Shown piece after piece: positions 17,695-26,164 of a stretch of 33,743 nt of DNA. The notes beneath the pieces were generated by a model. The model made no database searches, was not told where the DNA came from, and saw nothing but the letters and a program-made list of their open reading frames with translations. The position numbers and the translations under genes are program-made. How positions within the stretch are numbered: position 1 is the first letter of the stretch; each line of letters opens with the position of its first letter. Source of the stretch: PALSA-505 sp035308365 (lineage in GTDB: Bacteria > Actinomycetota > Actinomycetes > Streptosporangiales > Streptosporangiaceae); the NCBI GenBank assembly GCA_035308365.1, contig DATGGU010000007.1:1-33743 (forward strand), read 5' to 3'.

Positions 17695-19389
17695 ATGCAA
17701 ATGCCCAGGACAGCAGCGGAACCACGACTTGCCGCCAGTTGGGCGCGCTGGTCCCGCCTGGTTGCCACGGCCGCACGGCGTCACTGGCTGTTGACCCTGC
17801 TGCTGGTGGCCGGACTCATTCTGCGCGTCATCACGCAGATCACCTACCGGCCGGCGCTGTTCTACATCGACACGATCAAGTATCTGTACGGCGCGTACCC
17901 GGGCAACGACCCGCCCGGCTACGAGTTGTTCCTCAAGATTTTCCTCCCGGTCGCGAACCTGGACCTGGTCGCGGTCCTGCAGCACCTGCTCGGGCTGGGT
18001 ATGGCGGTGGCGCTGTATCTGCTGTTGCTGCGCCGGGGCGCGCCGAAGTGGCTGGCCGCGCTGGCGGCGGCGCCGGTGCTGCTCGACGGCTACCAGCTCC
18101 AGATGGAGCAGACCATCATGCCGGACGTGGCCTTCGAGGCGCTGATGGTGGCCGGGATGGTGGTGCTGCTCTGGCGGCCCAGGCCCGGCCTGTGGCAACT
18201 CGCCGTCGCCGGTGTGCTGCTCGGCGCCACGGCCACGATGTGGCAGCCCGGCGAGATCCTCGTCGTCCCGGCGGTGGTCTACGCGTTCATCGTCACGGCA
18301 GGCTGGCGGCGCAGCCTGGGATACGCGGCGCTGCTGGCGGCCGCGTTCGCCGTGCCCATCCTGCTCGCCTCCTTCCGCAACCAGTTGGCGATCAAGCATT
18401 TCGCGCTGGCGCCCTACGCGGCCAGCACGATCTACGGCCGGATGGCCTATGCCGCCGACTGCAACACGCTCTCGGTGCCGTCCTACGAGAAGCCGCTGTG
18501 CCCGCCACGGTCGTTCGCCGTGAAGGAGGGCCCCGACAACCTCGACCACGCCGCCAATTCCCCACTCAAGCACCTGGTGGTGCCGTCCGGGATGACCCGG
18601 CACGGGGTCGCCAGCAACTTCAGCACCCGGGTGCTGGAGCAGCAGCCGCTGCGGGTCGTGGGCTCGATCTTCAGCGATGCGATCAAGCTGTTCGCGGTGC
18701 ACCGGGTCACCAGCCCCGGCGACGCGCCGATCACCCGGTGGCAGTTCCAGACGGCCTACCCGCAGTACCCGCCGTATGTGTCGATCGTGCAGGGGAAGAT
18801 CCAGTTCGCCGAGCTGAACTACCTCGGCCAGCCTCATGTGCTCGGCGACGGGCTGAACTTCGGTGGCGGCCGGCCGAAGGTCATCACGCCGCTGGCGAAG
18901 TTCCTGCGGGCCTACCAGCTCGACGGCGGCTACACGCCGGGGCCGGCGTTGCTGTTCATGCTGCTGGCCGGCCTGGCCGGCTCGGCGTTCCTGCTGCTGC
19001 GCCGCAAGCGGATGACGAGCAGCGACTGGGACGCCGCCCGGGCGTGCTGCTTCTTCCTCGTCACCGGCGTCATGGTCCTGCTGATCTCCGATGCCTTCGA
19101 GTTCTCCTGGCGCTACCAGCTCCCGGCGATCCTGACCCTGCCGCCCGCGGCGGCGCTGGGCATCACCGTGATCATCAACTACATCAAGGGCAGGGGCCAG
19201 CCCCGTCCCGGTGACGGCCTGCCGGCCTCCGCCGCGACCGTCCCGGCGGTGGCCGCCACCGGCGGCCCGGTCACGAACGTTGCCGGGCCCGCCGCCAGCT
19301 CTCCGGACGCAGACGAAGAGGAGCCGGCGGCCAGGGAAGGCATCAAGGATCGTGAGCCGCAGGGGAAGAACCACGCGTCAGCCGGCTGA
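17695..19389 (+). CDS. multi-pass membrane protein, paralogue A of a tandem pair
   Basis: A 564-residue protein with many hydrophobic segments, first at about residues 29-48, and a hydrophilic acidic C-terminal tail (about 510-564). The first external loop has RPALFYIDTIKYLY, with an Asp positioned like the catalytic acid of GT-C glycosyltransferases; two cysteines lie in a later loop (ADCNTLSVP and KPLCPP). Shared blocks with the next gene include LLGLGMAVALY and LDGYQLQ. Substrate unknown; envelope glycan or lipid glycosylation is inference. ATG at 17695 follows GGATGA; an ATG six bases downstream is also possible. The next gene starts within its last 38 bases. Confidence 0.75.
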   Translation: MQMPRTAAEPRLAASWARWSRLVATAARRHWLLTLLLVAGLILRVITQITYRPALFYIDTIKYLYGAYPGNDPPGYELFLKIFLPVANLDLVAVLQHLLGLGMAVALYLLLLRRGAPKWLAALAAAPVLLDGYQLQMEQTIMPDVAFEALMVAGMVVLLWRPRPGLWQLAVAGVLLGATATMWQPGEILVVPAVVYAFIVTAGWRRSLGYAALLAAAFAVPILLASFRNQLAIKHFALAPYAASTIYGRMAYAADCNTLSVPSYEKPLCPPRSFAVKEGPDNLDHAANSPLKHLVVPSGMTRHGVASNFSTRVLEQQPLRVVGSIFSDAIKLFAVHRVTSPGDAPITRWQFQTAYPQYPPYVSIVQGKIQFAELNYLGQPHVLGDGLNFGGGRPKVITPLAKFLRAYQLDGGYTPGPALLFMLLAGLAGSAFLLLRRKRMTSSDWDAARACCFFLVTGVMVLLISDAFEFSWRYQLPAILTLPPAAALGITVIINYIKGRGQPRPGDGLPASAATVPAVAATGGPVTNVAGPAASSPDADEEEPAAREGIKDREPQGKNHASAG

Positions 19390-20917
19390 GCCGGGGCGCT
19401 TGCGCCTGACGGCCGTCACCGCGGCCGTTCGCCAGCACTGGCTGCTGGCCCTGCTGCTCGCGGCCGGGCTGGTGCTGCGCGTCCTGGCCCAGATCGCCTA
19501 CCGCCCGGCCCTGCTCTACATCGACAGCTACAAGTATCTGTACCGCTCGGACGGCAACGACCCGGTCGGGTACCGGGCGCTGCTCAAGCCCGTTCTCGCG
19601 GTGGCGAACCTAGACACCGTCGCCGGCGTCCAGCACCTGCTCGGGCTTGGCATGGCCGTGGCCCTGTACGCGCTGCTGCTGCGCCGGGGCACGCCGCGCT
19701 GGCTGGCCGCGCTGGCCACCGCCCCGATCCTGCTGGACGGCTACCAGCTCCAGGCCGAGCAGACGATCATGCCGGACGTCCTGTTCGAGACCCTGATCGT
19801 GGCCGGCCTGGTGGTGCTGCTGTGGCGGCCCAGGCCCGGCCTGCGCCAGCTCGCGCTGGCGGGTGTGCTGCTCGGCTCCAGCGCCACCGTCGCCCAGGTC
19901 GGTCAGATCTTCATCGTGCCCGCGCTGGTCTACGTGCTCATCGTGGCACCCGGCTGGCGCGCCGCGCTGGGGCACGCCGCCCTGCTCTGCGCCGCGTTCG
20001 CCCTGCCCATCCTGGGCTACGACACCGCCGCTGAACTGGTGGCCGGCCACTTCAGCCTGGCGCACGGCGGCGTCACCACGTTCTACGGGCGGGCGGCGAA
20101 GGCGGCCGACTGCCAGACGCTGCAGCTTCCCGCCGGCGAACGGCCGCTGTGCCCGTCACGCGCCCTGGTCGCCAGGCTCGGCATCGACGGCCTGGAGCAC
20201 AGCCCGATCTCACCGCTACGGCCCGTCTACCGGAACTTGCCCTCGAACGAGGCCAGCCACCTGGTCTCCGGCTTCACCGGGCAGGTGGTGCGGCAGCAGC
20301 CGCTGCGCGTCGCCGGGTCGGTCCTGGCCGACGTCATCAAGCTGTTCGCGGTGGACCGGGTGACCAGCCCGGGCGACACACCGATCTCCCGCTGGCAGTT
20401 CCAGACCCACTATCCGGTGTACTGGCCCTATGTGACCATCCACGGCGGGACGATCCGGATCGGCGCGCAGGCTACCTCCGGCCGCCGGATCCCGCTCGGG
20501 AACACCAGCGGCATGGGCGGCGGGCCCGTGGTAGTCCGGCCGCTGGCGGAGTTCCTGCGCGGTTACCAGCTGGACGGCGGCTACACACCGGGCCCGGCGC
20601 TGCTCGTCATGGTCCTCGCCGGGCTGATCGGCTCGGCGGCCCTGCTGCTGCGCCGCCGGATGGAGCGGGACAGCCAGCGCGATGCCGCCCGTGCCTGCTT
20701 GCTGATGCTCGCCGCGGCGGTCTGCGTGCTGGTGATGTCGGACGCCACCGAGTTCTCCTGGCGCTACCAGCTCCCGGCGCTGGTCACACTGCCGCCCGCG
20801 GGCGCCCTGGGGATCACCGTCATTACCGGCTTCGTCAGGACCCGCCGCGCGGGCCGGGCCGGGCCGGCCAGCCCGGTGGCTAGCTCGGCGGGGGTGTCGT
20901 CCAGCCAGCCGGGTTAG
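19352..20917 (+). CDS. multi-pass membrane protein, paralogue B of a tandem pair
   Basis: A 521-residue paralogue of the preceding protein with the same order of features: first membrane segment about 28-47, RPALLYIDSYKYLY with the loop Asp, EQTIMPDV, ADCQTLQLP and RPLCPS cysteines, GYQLDGGYTPGPALL and FSWRYQLPAL. The GTG at 19352 was chosen because it is in frame, has AAGGA upstream and gives an N-terminus matching paralogue A; the longer frame from 19211 runs antiparallel in composition to the upstream gene's tail. It overlaps the upstream gene by 38 bp (translational coupling) and its own end overlaps the convergent CoA-transferase by 38 bp. Function not established. Confidence 0.75.
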   Translation: MSRRGRTTRQPAEPGRLRLTAVTAAVRQHWLLALLLAAGLVLRVLAQIAYRPALLYIDSYKYLYRSDGNDPVGYRALLKPVLAVANLDTVAGVQHLLGLGMAVALYALLLRRGTPRWLAALATAPILLDGYQLQAEQTIMPDVLFETLIVAGLVVLLWRPRPGLRQLALAGVLLGSSATVAQVGQIFIVPALVYVLIVAPGWRAALGHAALLCAAFALPILGYDTAAELVAGHFSLAHGGVTTFYGRAAKAADCQTLQLPAGERPLCPSRALVARLGIDGLEHSPISPLRPVYRNLPSNEASHLVSGFTGQVVRQQPLRVAGSVLADVIKLFAVDRVTSPGDTPISRWQFQTHYPVYWPYVTIHGGTIRIGAQATSGRRIPLGNTSGMGGGPVVVRPLAEFLRGYQLDGGYTPGPALLVMVLAGLIGSAALLLRRRMERDSQRDAARACLLMLAAAVCVLVMSDATEFSWRYQLPALVTLPPAGALGITVITGFVRTRRAGRAGPASPVASSAGVSSSQPG

Positions 20918-22079
20918 CCCCCGTTTCCGGCGCGAACTCCGCGCGGATGGCCGCCGTGTGCTGGCCGAGCCCGGGGACAGCGCCCATGGCCGCTTCCCGG
21001 CCCGCCACGGTGACCGGCGGCAGCAGCGCCCGGAGGCGGCCGCCGGGCGAGTCCACCTCGCGCCACCTGTCCCGGGCGGCGAACTGCGGATGCTCGCCGA
21101 ACTCCTTCGGCGTGCGCAGCCTGGCGTTCGCGATCCCGGCCTCGTCGAGTGTGGCGGTCAGCTCACCGGCCGGGATGGCCGCCAGGGCGGCCTCGATGAT
21201 CTGGGTCAGTTCCTTGTCGTGCGCCACCCGGTCGGGGTTCGTCGCGAACCTCTCGTCGGCGACCAGGTCCGGCCGGCCGAGGATCCTGGTGCACAGCACG
21301 GCCCACTCCCGCTCGTTCTGCAGGCCGAGGAACACCTGGCCGCCGTCGCTGGCGGTGTACGGGCCGTAGGGCGAGATGAAGGCGTGCCGGGCGCCGGTCC
21401 GGCGGACCGGGTTCCCGCCGTAGACGCTGTAGTAGAACGGCGCGCTCATCCACTCGCCGAGCGCGTCTAGCATGGCCACGTCCAGGCTGGACCCCTGGCC
21501 GGTCCGCTCCCGTTCGTAAAGAGCCGTCAGGATTCCCGAGTAGGCGTACATGCCGGCCGCGATGTCGGCCACCGAGATCCCGGCCTTGGCCGGCTCGTCC
21601 GGCGTTCCGGTGACCGAAAGCAGCCCGGCCTCGCACTGCACCAGCAGGTCGTAGGCCTTCTTGTTGCGGTACGGGCCATCCGGGCCATAACCGGAGATCG
21701 AGCACGTGATCAGCCGGGGATGCCGGGCCCGTAGATTCTCCATTACGAAACCCAGCCGGCCCGCCGCTCCGGGAGCGAGGTTTTGCACGAAGACGTCGGC
21801 CCGGCCGACCAGGGTGGTGAGCAGATCCTTGTCGGCGGCATCCTTGAGGTCGAGCTCGATGCTCTCCTTGCCCCGGTTCAGCCAGACGAAGTAGCTGGCC
21901 TGGCCGTGCACGGTCCGGTCGAAACCACGGGCGAAGTCGCCGCCGGGCCGCTCGACCTTGATGACCCTGGCCCCGAGGTCGGCTAGCTGCCTGGTGGCGA
22001 ACGGCGCGGCCACCGCCTGTTCCAGCGCGACCACCAGGATCCCGTCCAGCGGCAGCCCGGTGCCGGCCTGAGCGATCAC
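20880..22079 (-). CDS. class III (CaiB/BaiF-type) CoA-transferase
   Basis: A 399-residue family III CoA-transferase, which moves CoA between carboxylic acids. Seen: GILVVALEQAVAAPFATRQL start, LGARVIKVERPGGDFAR, the catalytic Asp at 144 in KAYDLLVQCEAG, and ISGYGPDGPY just before it. The GTG start overlaps the stop of the acyl-CoA dehydrogenase (GTGA), so the two form an operon and probably work on one acyl-CoA, first activated here, then oxidised. The acid substrate cannot be read from the sequence. Its 3' end overlaps the convergent paralogue B gene by 38 bp. Confidence 0.92.
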   Translation of the reverse strand: MIAQAGTGLPLDGILVVALEQAVAAPFATRQLADLGARVIKVERPGGDFARGFDRTVHGQASYFVWLNRGKESIELDLKDAADKDLLTTLVGRADVFVQNLAPGAAGRLGFVMENLRARHPRLITCSISGYGPDGPYRNKKAYDLLVQCEAGLLSVTGTPDEPAKAGISVADIAAGMYAYSGILTALYERERTGQGSSLDVAMLDALGEWMSAPFYYSVYGGNPVRRTGARHAFISPYGPYTASDGGQVFLGLQNEREWAVLCTRILGRPDLVADERFATNPDRVAHDKELTQIIEAALAAIPAGELTATLDEAGIANARLRTPKEFGEHPQFAARDRWREVDSPGGRLRALLPPVTVAGREAAMGAVPGLGQHTAAIRAEFAPETGANPAGWTTPPPS

Positions 22080-23233
22080 GGGGCGACCGAGTTGCGGGTG
22101 ATGAGCTGGCGGACGATCACGTTGCGCTGGATCTCGTTGGTGCCTTCGCCGACGATCATCAGCGGGGCGTCGCGGAAGTAGCGCTCCACGTCGAACTCGG
22201 TGGAGTAGCCGTAGCCGCCGTGGATGCGCACGGCGTCCAGGGCGATCTGCATGGCCGTCTCGGAGGCGAACAGCTTGGCCATTCCGGCCTCCATGTCGGC
22301 CCGCTGGCCCGCGTCGAACCGGCGGGCGGCGTGCAGCACGAGCTGCCGGGCCGCGGTCAGCTTGGTCACCATGTCGGCGAGGTAGTTGCCCACCGACTGG
22401 TGCTGCCAGATCGGCTTGCCGAAGCTCTCCCGTTGCTGTGCATAGCGCAGCGCGTCCTCCAGTGCCGCCCGGCCCACCCCGACCGCGCGCGCGGCGACCT
22501 GGATTCGGCCGATCTCCAGGCCTCGCATCATCTGGGCGAAGCCCTCACCCTCCCGCTCGCCGAGCAGCGCGCTGGCCGGGACGTGGAAGTCGTCAAAGCT
22601 GAGCTCGCAGCTCTCGATCCCCTTGTAGCCGAGCTTGGGCAGGTCCCGGGACACGGTGAAGCCGGGACCGGGCTCGGCCAGCAGGATGCTCATGCCGCTG
22701 TGGGCCGGGCTGGCCGTGGGATCGGTCTTGCACAGCAGGGCGATCAGCTTGGAGTTGCGCGCGTTGCTGATCCAGGTCTTGGCGCCGTTGACGACGTAGC
22801 CGCCGGCCGAGCGGCGGGCGGTGGTGTGCATCGCCTGCAGGTCGGACCCGCCGCCCGGTTCGGTGAGCGCCATGGTGGCGCGCAGCTCACCGGTCGCCAT
22901 CCGGGGCAGGTAGCCGTCCTTCTGCTGCCGGGTGCCGTAGCTCTCGATCAGCTTGGCCACGACCGTGTGCCCGCCCATGGCTCCGGCCAGGCTCATCCAG
23001 CCGCGGGACAGTTCCTCGGTCACCAGCGCATAGCACGGCGTGCTGACCCGCGCCTCGCCCCAGGGCTCGGGGATGGCCAGCCCGAAGATCCCCATCCGCT
23101 TCATCTGGCCGATGAGCTTGCCCGGGTAGGTGTTCGCGTGCTCCAGGCCCCGGACGACCGGTTTGACCTCGTCATCAACGAACTCCCTGACGAGGCCGAC
23201 GATCGCGCGTTCTTCCTCACTCAGCTCGTCCAT
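22076..23233 (-). CDS. acyl-CoA dehydrogenase
   Basis: A 385-residue FAD enzyme that introduces the alpha-beta double bond in an acyl-CoA. Seen: helical N-domain, ALTEPGGGSDL (FAD/substrate loop), KTWISNA, and the C-terminal GGYGYSTEFDVERYFRD with the catalytic Glu at about 363 in GEGTNEIQR. The ATG at 23231-23233 gives a normal N-terminus (MDELSEEERAIVGL) after GAGG; a longer frame upstream runs into unrelated codons. It leads the operon with the CoA-transferase. Upstream lies a tandem repeat region and a sequence TATCGTTAGA on the minus strand near 23330. Confidence 0.93.
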   Translation of the reverse strand: MDELSEEERAIVGLVREFVDDEVKPVVRGLEHANTYPGKLIGQMKRMGIFGLAIPEPWGEARVSTPCYALVTEELSRGWMSLAGAMGGHTVVAKLIESYGTRQQKDGYLPRMATGELRATMALTEPGGGSDLQAMHTTARRSAGGYVVNGAKTWISNARNSKLIALLCKTDPTASPAHSGMSILLAEPGPGFTVSRDLPKLGYKGIESCELSFDDFHVPASALLGEREGEGFAQMMRGLEIGRIQVAARAVGVGRAALEDALRYAQQRESFGKPIWQHQSVGNYLADMVTKLTAARQLVLHAARRFDAGQRADMEAGMAKLFASETAMQIALDAVRIHGGYGYSTEFDVERYFRDAPLMIVGEGTNEIQRNVIVRQLITRNSVAP

Positions 23234-23376
23234 GGGCGCCTCATCCCTCCCGGGTCGGGTAGCCCGTCCCGCAGCACCTGGGCAGCGTTCTCCCAGGTCC
23301 ACGAGGCGGGGTCGCCGGCCTTTCTCTAACGATAGATTCGGCCGTTCTGCCTGGGAGAGTGCCGTTCGCCACATCG

Positions 23377-23664
23377 CGCACCCACCGCCAGGTGATGGTC
23401 GATGGCAGCGGGGCAGGCCGATGGCACATCGACACCACGTGCCCACCCCGCCCGAAGGCGGACGAACCCCGGATCGACACCCTCAGGTGGCGGACGAACC
23501 CCGGACCGACCGCCACGCCACGCACCCACCGCCAGGTGATGGTCGATGGCAGCGGGGCAGGCCCATGGCACATCGACACCACGTGCCCACCCCACCCGAA
23601 GGCGGACGAACCCCGGATCGACACCCTCAGATGGCGGACGAACCCCGGACCGACCACCACGCCA
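23377..23664. repeat. two-copy 144-bp tandem repeat
   Basis: Copies at 23377-23520 and 23521-23664 differ at a few scattered positions; the flanks (GCCACATCGCGCACCC) resemble a further partial copy. Each copy contains an internal near-repeat, GGCGGACGAACCCCGGA, and short inverted repeats (GTCGATG with CATCGAC; GGCAC with GTGCC). Because the unit is a multiple of three with few stops, several frames stay open on both strands, but none has a start with a ribosome binding site, so I treat it as non-coding. Confidence 0.9.
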
Positions 23665-23685
23665 CATCGCGCACCCGGTGGCTGG

Positions 23686-24198
23686 TCAGTCTCGGCTGCC
23701 GGCCAGCTCGCTGGCCGAACCCTGCCCGGCGTGAGCGGTGGCGCGGATGAAGCCGAGGATCAACCTGAGTTCGTCGTCCGTGTACTGGCCGCAAACGTCG
23801 TCCATGGCGGAGCTCATGCCGGCGTAGAGACGGAAGATCTCGGCACCGCGATCGCCGAGCACCCGCACGCAGACCGCCCTGCGATCGACTGGATCGCGTT
23901 CCCTGACCACCCAGTGACCGCGTTCGAGCCGGTCCAGAACACCGGTGATGGTGGCGGGATGCAGGCCGGCCTTGCGGGCAAGCGCGCTGGGGCTCATCGG
24001 CCCGTGCCTGGCCAGCAGGTCCAGGCACGGCAGATCGCCGTCGTTGAAGTCAAGATGGGCGACGACCTGGTGGTTGAGCAGGGACAACTGGATGGTCAGC
24101 TCACGCAGCGAGTTCTTCACCTCGTTGGTGAGCCGCCGCCGTTTCCTGCCTCCCAGCTCATCCGGCGGTACCCGCTCTCCAGTTATTATGGAACTCAT
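23686..24198 (-). CDS. MarR-family transcriptional regulator
   Basis: A 170-residue winged-helix repressor type. The basic N-terminus (GGRKRRRL) is followed by the HTH (ALARKAGLHPATITGVLDR), with the wing at RERDPVDRRAVCVRV, and a C-terminal dimer helix. MarR proteins bind phenolic, oxidising or other small ligands and release DNA. ATG at 24196-24198 with GAAAGAG upstream. It is divergent from a thioredoxin-fold redox protein 66 bp away, a usual layout for a regulator and its target; the start codon itself lies in a CATATGATATG palindrome suggesting autoregulation. An AT-rich gap separates the two. Confidence 0.92.
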   Translation of the reverse strand: MSSIITGERVPPDELGGRKRRRLTNEVKNSLRELTIQLSLLNHQVVAHLDFNDGDLPCLDLLARHGPMSPSALARKAGLHPATITGVLDRLERGHWVVRERDPVDRRAVCVRVLGDRGAEIFRLYAGMSSAMDDVCGQYTDDELRLILGFIRATAHAGQGSASELAGSRD

Positions 24199-24220
24199 AT
24201 GATATGCTCTTTCTATCGTA
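24196..24220. promoter_or_regulatory. candidate MarR operator
   Basis: CATATGATATG (24196-24206) is a perfect 11-base palindrome covering the marR-type start codon; a related CATACGATAG on the minus strand (24211-24220) follows after a short gap containing AAAGAG. Both sit in the AT-rich region between the divergent genes. Confidence 0.5.
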
Positions 24221-24264
24221 TGCTTTACAGACTTTAAGAATATCTGGTCAGGATTGGGGTTGCC

Positions 24265-24825
24265 ATGACCCAGGTGAACGCCGGAGACATCCTGGACGCC
24301 CGGGAGCTGCGGACCATCCACGGCAAACCGGTCCGGGTTCCCGACCCCGAGTTGCTGGTCCACCTGCAGTTCCGCCGGTACGCGGGCTGCCCCGTCTGCA
24401 ACCTGCACCTGCGATCTATCGCCCAGCGGCACGACGATATCCTCGCCGCCGGGATCCGCGAGGTCGCGGTGTTTCACTCGAAGGCCGAGACCATGCTGGA
24501 GCTCCAGGGCCAGCTCCCGTTCGCGGCGGTCGCCGATCCGGAGAAACGGCTGTACGCCGAGTTCGGCGTACAGAAGCTGTCTCCGCTGGCCGCACTGAAC
24601 CCGCGCTCCTGGCTGATCGCGGGCCGCGCGCTGACCAGCGCCCCAAGCCTGCGCGGGGTCATGGGCCGGGGCGAGAAGAAAATGGGCCTGCCAGCGGAGT
24701 TCCTGATCGGCACCGACGGCAGGGTGCTGGCCGCCAGGTACGGCAAGCACCTCGACGACCACTGGCAGGTGGACGACCTGCTCACCCTGGCTCGATTGGG
24801 GGTGCCCAGCGCGGGCGGGGGATGA
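24265..24825 (+). CDS. AhpC/TSA-like thioredoxin-fold redox protein
   Basis: A 186-residue cytosolic protein of the peroxiredoxin-like group with CPVC in the active-site loop (FRRYAGCPVCNLHLRS, about residues 36-51), FHSKAETM, and VADPEKRLYAEFGV. A CxxC replaces the single peroxidatic Cys pattern of classical peroxiredoxins, so thiol-disulfide exchange is as likely as peroxide reduction. ATG at 24265 follows GGATTGGGG. Divergent marR-type gene suggests induction by an oxidant or electrophile (inference). Its last 44 bp overlap the convergent VOC gene. Confidence 0.85.
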   Translation: MTQVNAGDILDARELRTIHGKPVRVPDPELLVHLQFRRYAGCPVCNLHLRSIAQRHDDILAAGIREVAVFHSKAETMLELQGQLPFAAVADPEKRLYAEFGVQKLSPLAALNPRSWLIAGRALTSAPSLRGVMGRGEKKMGLPAEFLIGTDGRVLAARYGKHLDDHWQVDDLLTLARLGVPSAGGG

Positions 24826-25156
24826 GGCAGAACGGGTGGCCCGCGGGATCGGCGTACACGCCGTCGCCGTCAAGCTTCGTGGCGCCGAGTGCGAGCACCC
24901 GCGGCCCGGCGGCGGCCACATCCTCCACCATGATGTCCAGATGAACCTGCTGCGGCATGGTGGGATCCGGCCAGGTCGGCGGCCGGTGATCCGGCGCTAG
25001 CTGAAAGGCCAGGCCGGAGGTGGTGTCGTTGGCGGCGACCACCACCCAGTCGTCGCTGCGATAGGTGATCGGCTGGCCGAGCAGCCTGGAGTAGAACTCC
25101 GCGAGCGCGGCCGGATCGCGGCAGTCGAGAACGACATGGTGCATGCGTCCGATCAT
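24782..25156 (-). CDS. VOC-family (glyoxalase/bleomycin-resistance-like) protein
   Basis: A 124-residue single-unit VOC protein: MIGRMHHVVLDCRDPAALAE, then FYSRLLGQPITYRSDDW, HLDIMVEDVAAAG, YADPAGHPFCLI. His at 6 or 7, and the C-terminal DPAGH-F pattern fit a metal-binding or substrate-binding role, substrate unknown. Start at 25156 fits the family; an ATG nine bases upstream (25165) is possible and neither has a strong ribosome site. The 3' end overlaps the redox-protein gene by 44 bp. Confidence 0.85.
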   Translation of the reverse strand: MIGRMHHVVLDCRDPAALAEFYSRLLGQPITYRSDDWVVVAANDTTSGLAFQLAPDHRPPTWPDPTMPQQVHLDIMVEDVAAAGPRVLALGATKLDGDGVYADPAGHPFCLIPRPRWAPPIEPG

Positions 25157-25262
25157 GGTCACCATGATGCGGCGGCCGGCAGCTTGATTCAGCCCCTGTT
25201 GGCTGACGGTCTGCCCGGTGTCCAGCGGGCACCGTAAGGAAGCGCAATCAGAATAAGTATCC

Positions 25263-25967
25263 ATGACCAAAGATCCGCAGCCGGGATTCACGGCGGCCCC
25301 GGAGAAGGTACGGGCAGCGCTGGCCGGCTCGGCGGGAGTGGGGCCCTTCTTCGCGCTGAGCGTGGGAGATGACGGCGGGGACTGGCGCCCGGCGGCGGCA
25401 ATGTACTCCGGCGGGCTGCGCGGGCTGATCGATGACACTGCCCTGCGGCTCGGGGTGACCGAGCGGAGGGTGGCGGCGTCTACCGTCCAGCTCAGCTACG
25501 CGGCCAGGCTGTGGTCTCCCGTGCTCTACTGCGCCCTGGTGCATGGGCTCGTGCCCGACCTCACCCGGCTGCGGGTCGTGCTGGCACCGTCGGTGCGGCT
25601 GAACGTGCCGGAGCCGCGCGGGTGGCAGGGCCCGGATCTGGCGGCGCTGGCCTACCGGATGGTGGTGAGCCAGCACCTGGAGCCGATGGGCGCCGGGCTG
25701 CCGGTGAAGGTTGCCGCCGGGCTGCTGTGGGGCAATGCCGCCGGCGCGATGACGGCGGCGCTGCGGGTGCTCGTCGCCGTGCGGCCCGGCCTTGGTGCGG
25801 CCGCACGCGAGATGGGCGGGACGCTGCTGGGCATGGGGGCGCTTCGCCGGACGGGTGAGCTGACCGGTCCGGGCCTGGAGTTCAGGCGCCGGTCGTGCTG
25901 CCTGTACTACCGGGTGCCGGACGGCGGCCTGTGTGGCGACTGCCCGTTGCCCGGCGTGCCGCGTTAG
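25263..25967 (+). CDS. FhuF-like ferric-siderophore reductase, 2Fe-2S
   Basis: A 234-residue protein whose C-terminus, RRSCCLYYRVPDGGLCGDC, has the C-C-x10-C-x2-C pattern that ligates the [2Fe-2S] cluster in FhuF-type proteins. These reduce ferric siderophores in the cytosol to release iron. The N-terminal part (FALSVGDDGGDW) also fits the family. The start at 25263 (ATG) has only a weak ribosome site, AAGGAAG lying about 20 bases upstream; a nearby iron-regulator (IdeR/DtxR) box is not apparent. No siderophore transport genes are in the window. Confidence 0.85.
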   Translation: MTKDPQPGFTAAPEKVRAALAGSAGVGPFFALSVGDDGGDWRPAAAMYSGGLRGLIDDTALRLGVTERRVAASTVQLSYAARLWSPVLYCALVHGLVPDLTRLRVVLAPSVRLNVPEPRGWQGPDLAALAYRMVVSQHLEPMGAGLPVKVAAGLLWGNAAGAMTAALRVLVAVRPGLGAAAREMGGTLLGMGALRRTGELTGPGLEFRRRSCCLYYRVPDGGLCGDCPLPGVPR

Positions 25968-26064
25968 CCAGCTCAGCCGGTGTGCTGGGCGACGATCGTG
26001 GTGAAGTCGCAGGGGTTCTGGGTGATGTCGCTGCAGTTGATTCTCGTCCCACGCTCCGGCCCGG

Positions 26065-26086
26065 TCTGCCCTTAGCGAATCTGCTG
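26065..26086 (+). promoter_or_regulatory. operator-like motif upstream of the clpP pair
   Basis: TCTGCCCTTAGCGAATC followed by TGCTG lies about 80 bp before the clpP start. The same motif, identical at 18 of 22 bases, occurs 46 bp before the PopR/ClgR-like gene at 28552-28573. A TGCCAGGCA palindrome overlaps its end at 26085-26093. Its half-sites resemble those reported for PopR and ClgR boxes. Confidence 0.6.
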
Positions 26087-26164
26087 CCAGGCAAGAAGGC
26101 ACCTCGCGCTCTCCGGCCGGCCAGACAGTGGAAGGACACGCGCCAGGACAAGGAGGTTCTTTCG

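Noticed and set aside
17428..19374. 648-codon open frame on the minus strand
   Set aside because: It is antisense to a clear multi-pass membrane-protein gene; in GC-rich coding DNA the opposite frame often stays open, and its residues are Arg/Gly/Gln-rich without any recognisable motif.
23377..23664. CRISPR array
   Set aside because: The 144-bp copies are directly adjacent, with no short repeat-unique spacer pattern and no cas genes.
25972..26070. Minus-strand reading ending NCSDITQNPCDFTTIVAQHTG
   Set aside because: It looks protein-like and ends in a stop, but a stop lies a few codons upstream and no start codon is available; a decayed gene end is possible but unsupported.
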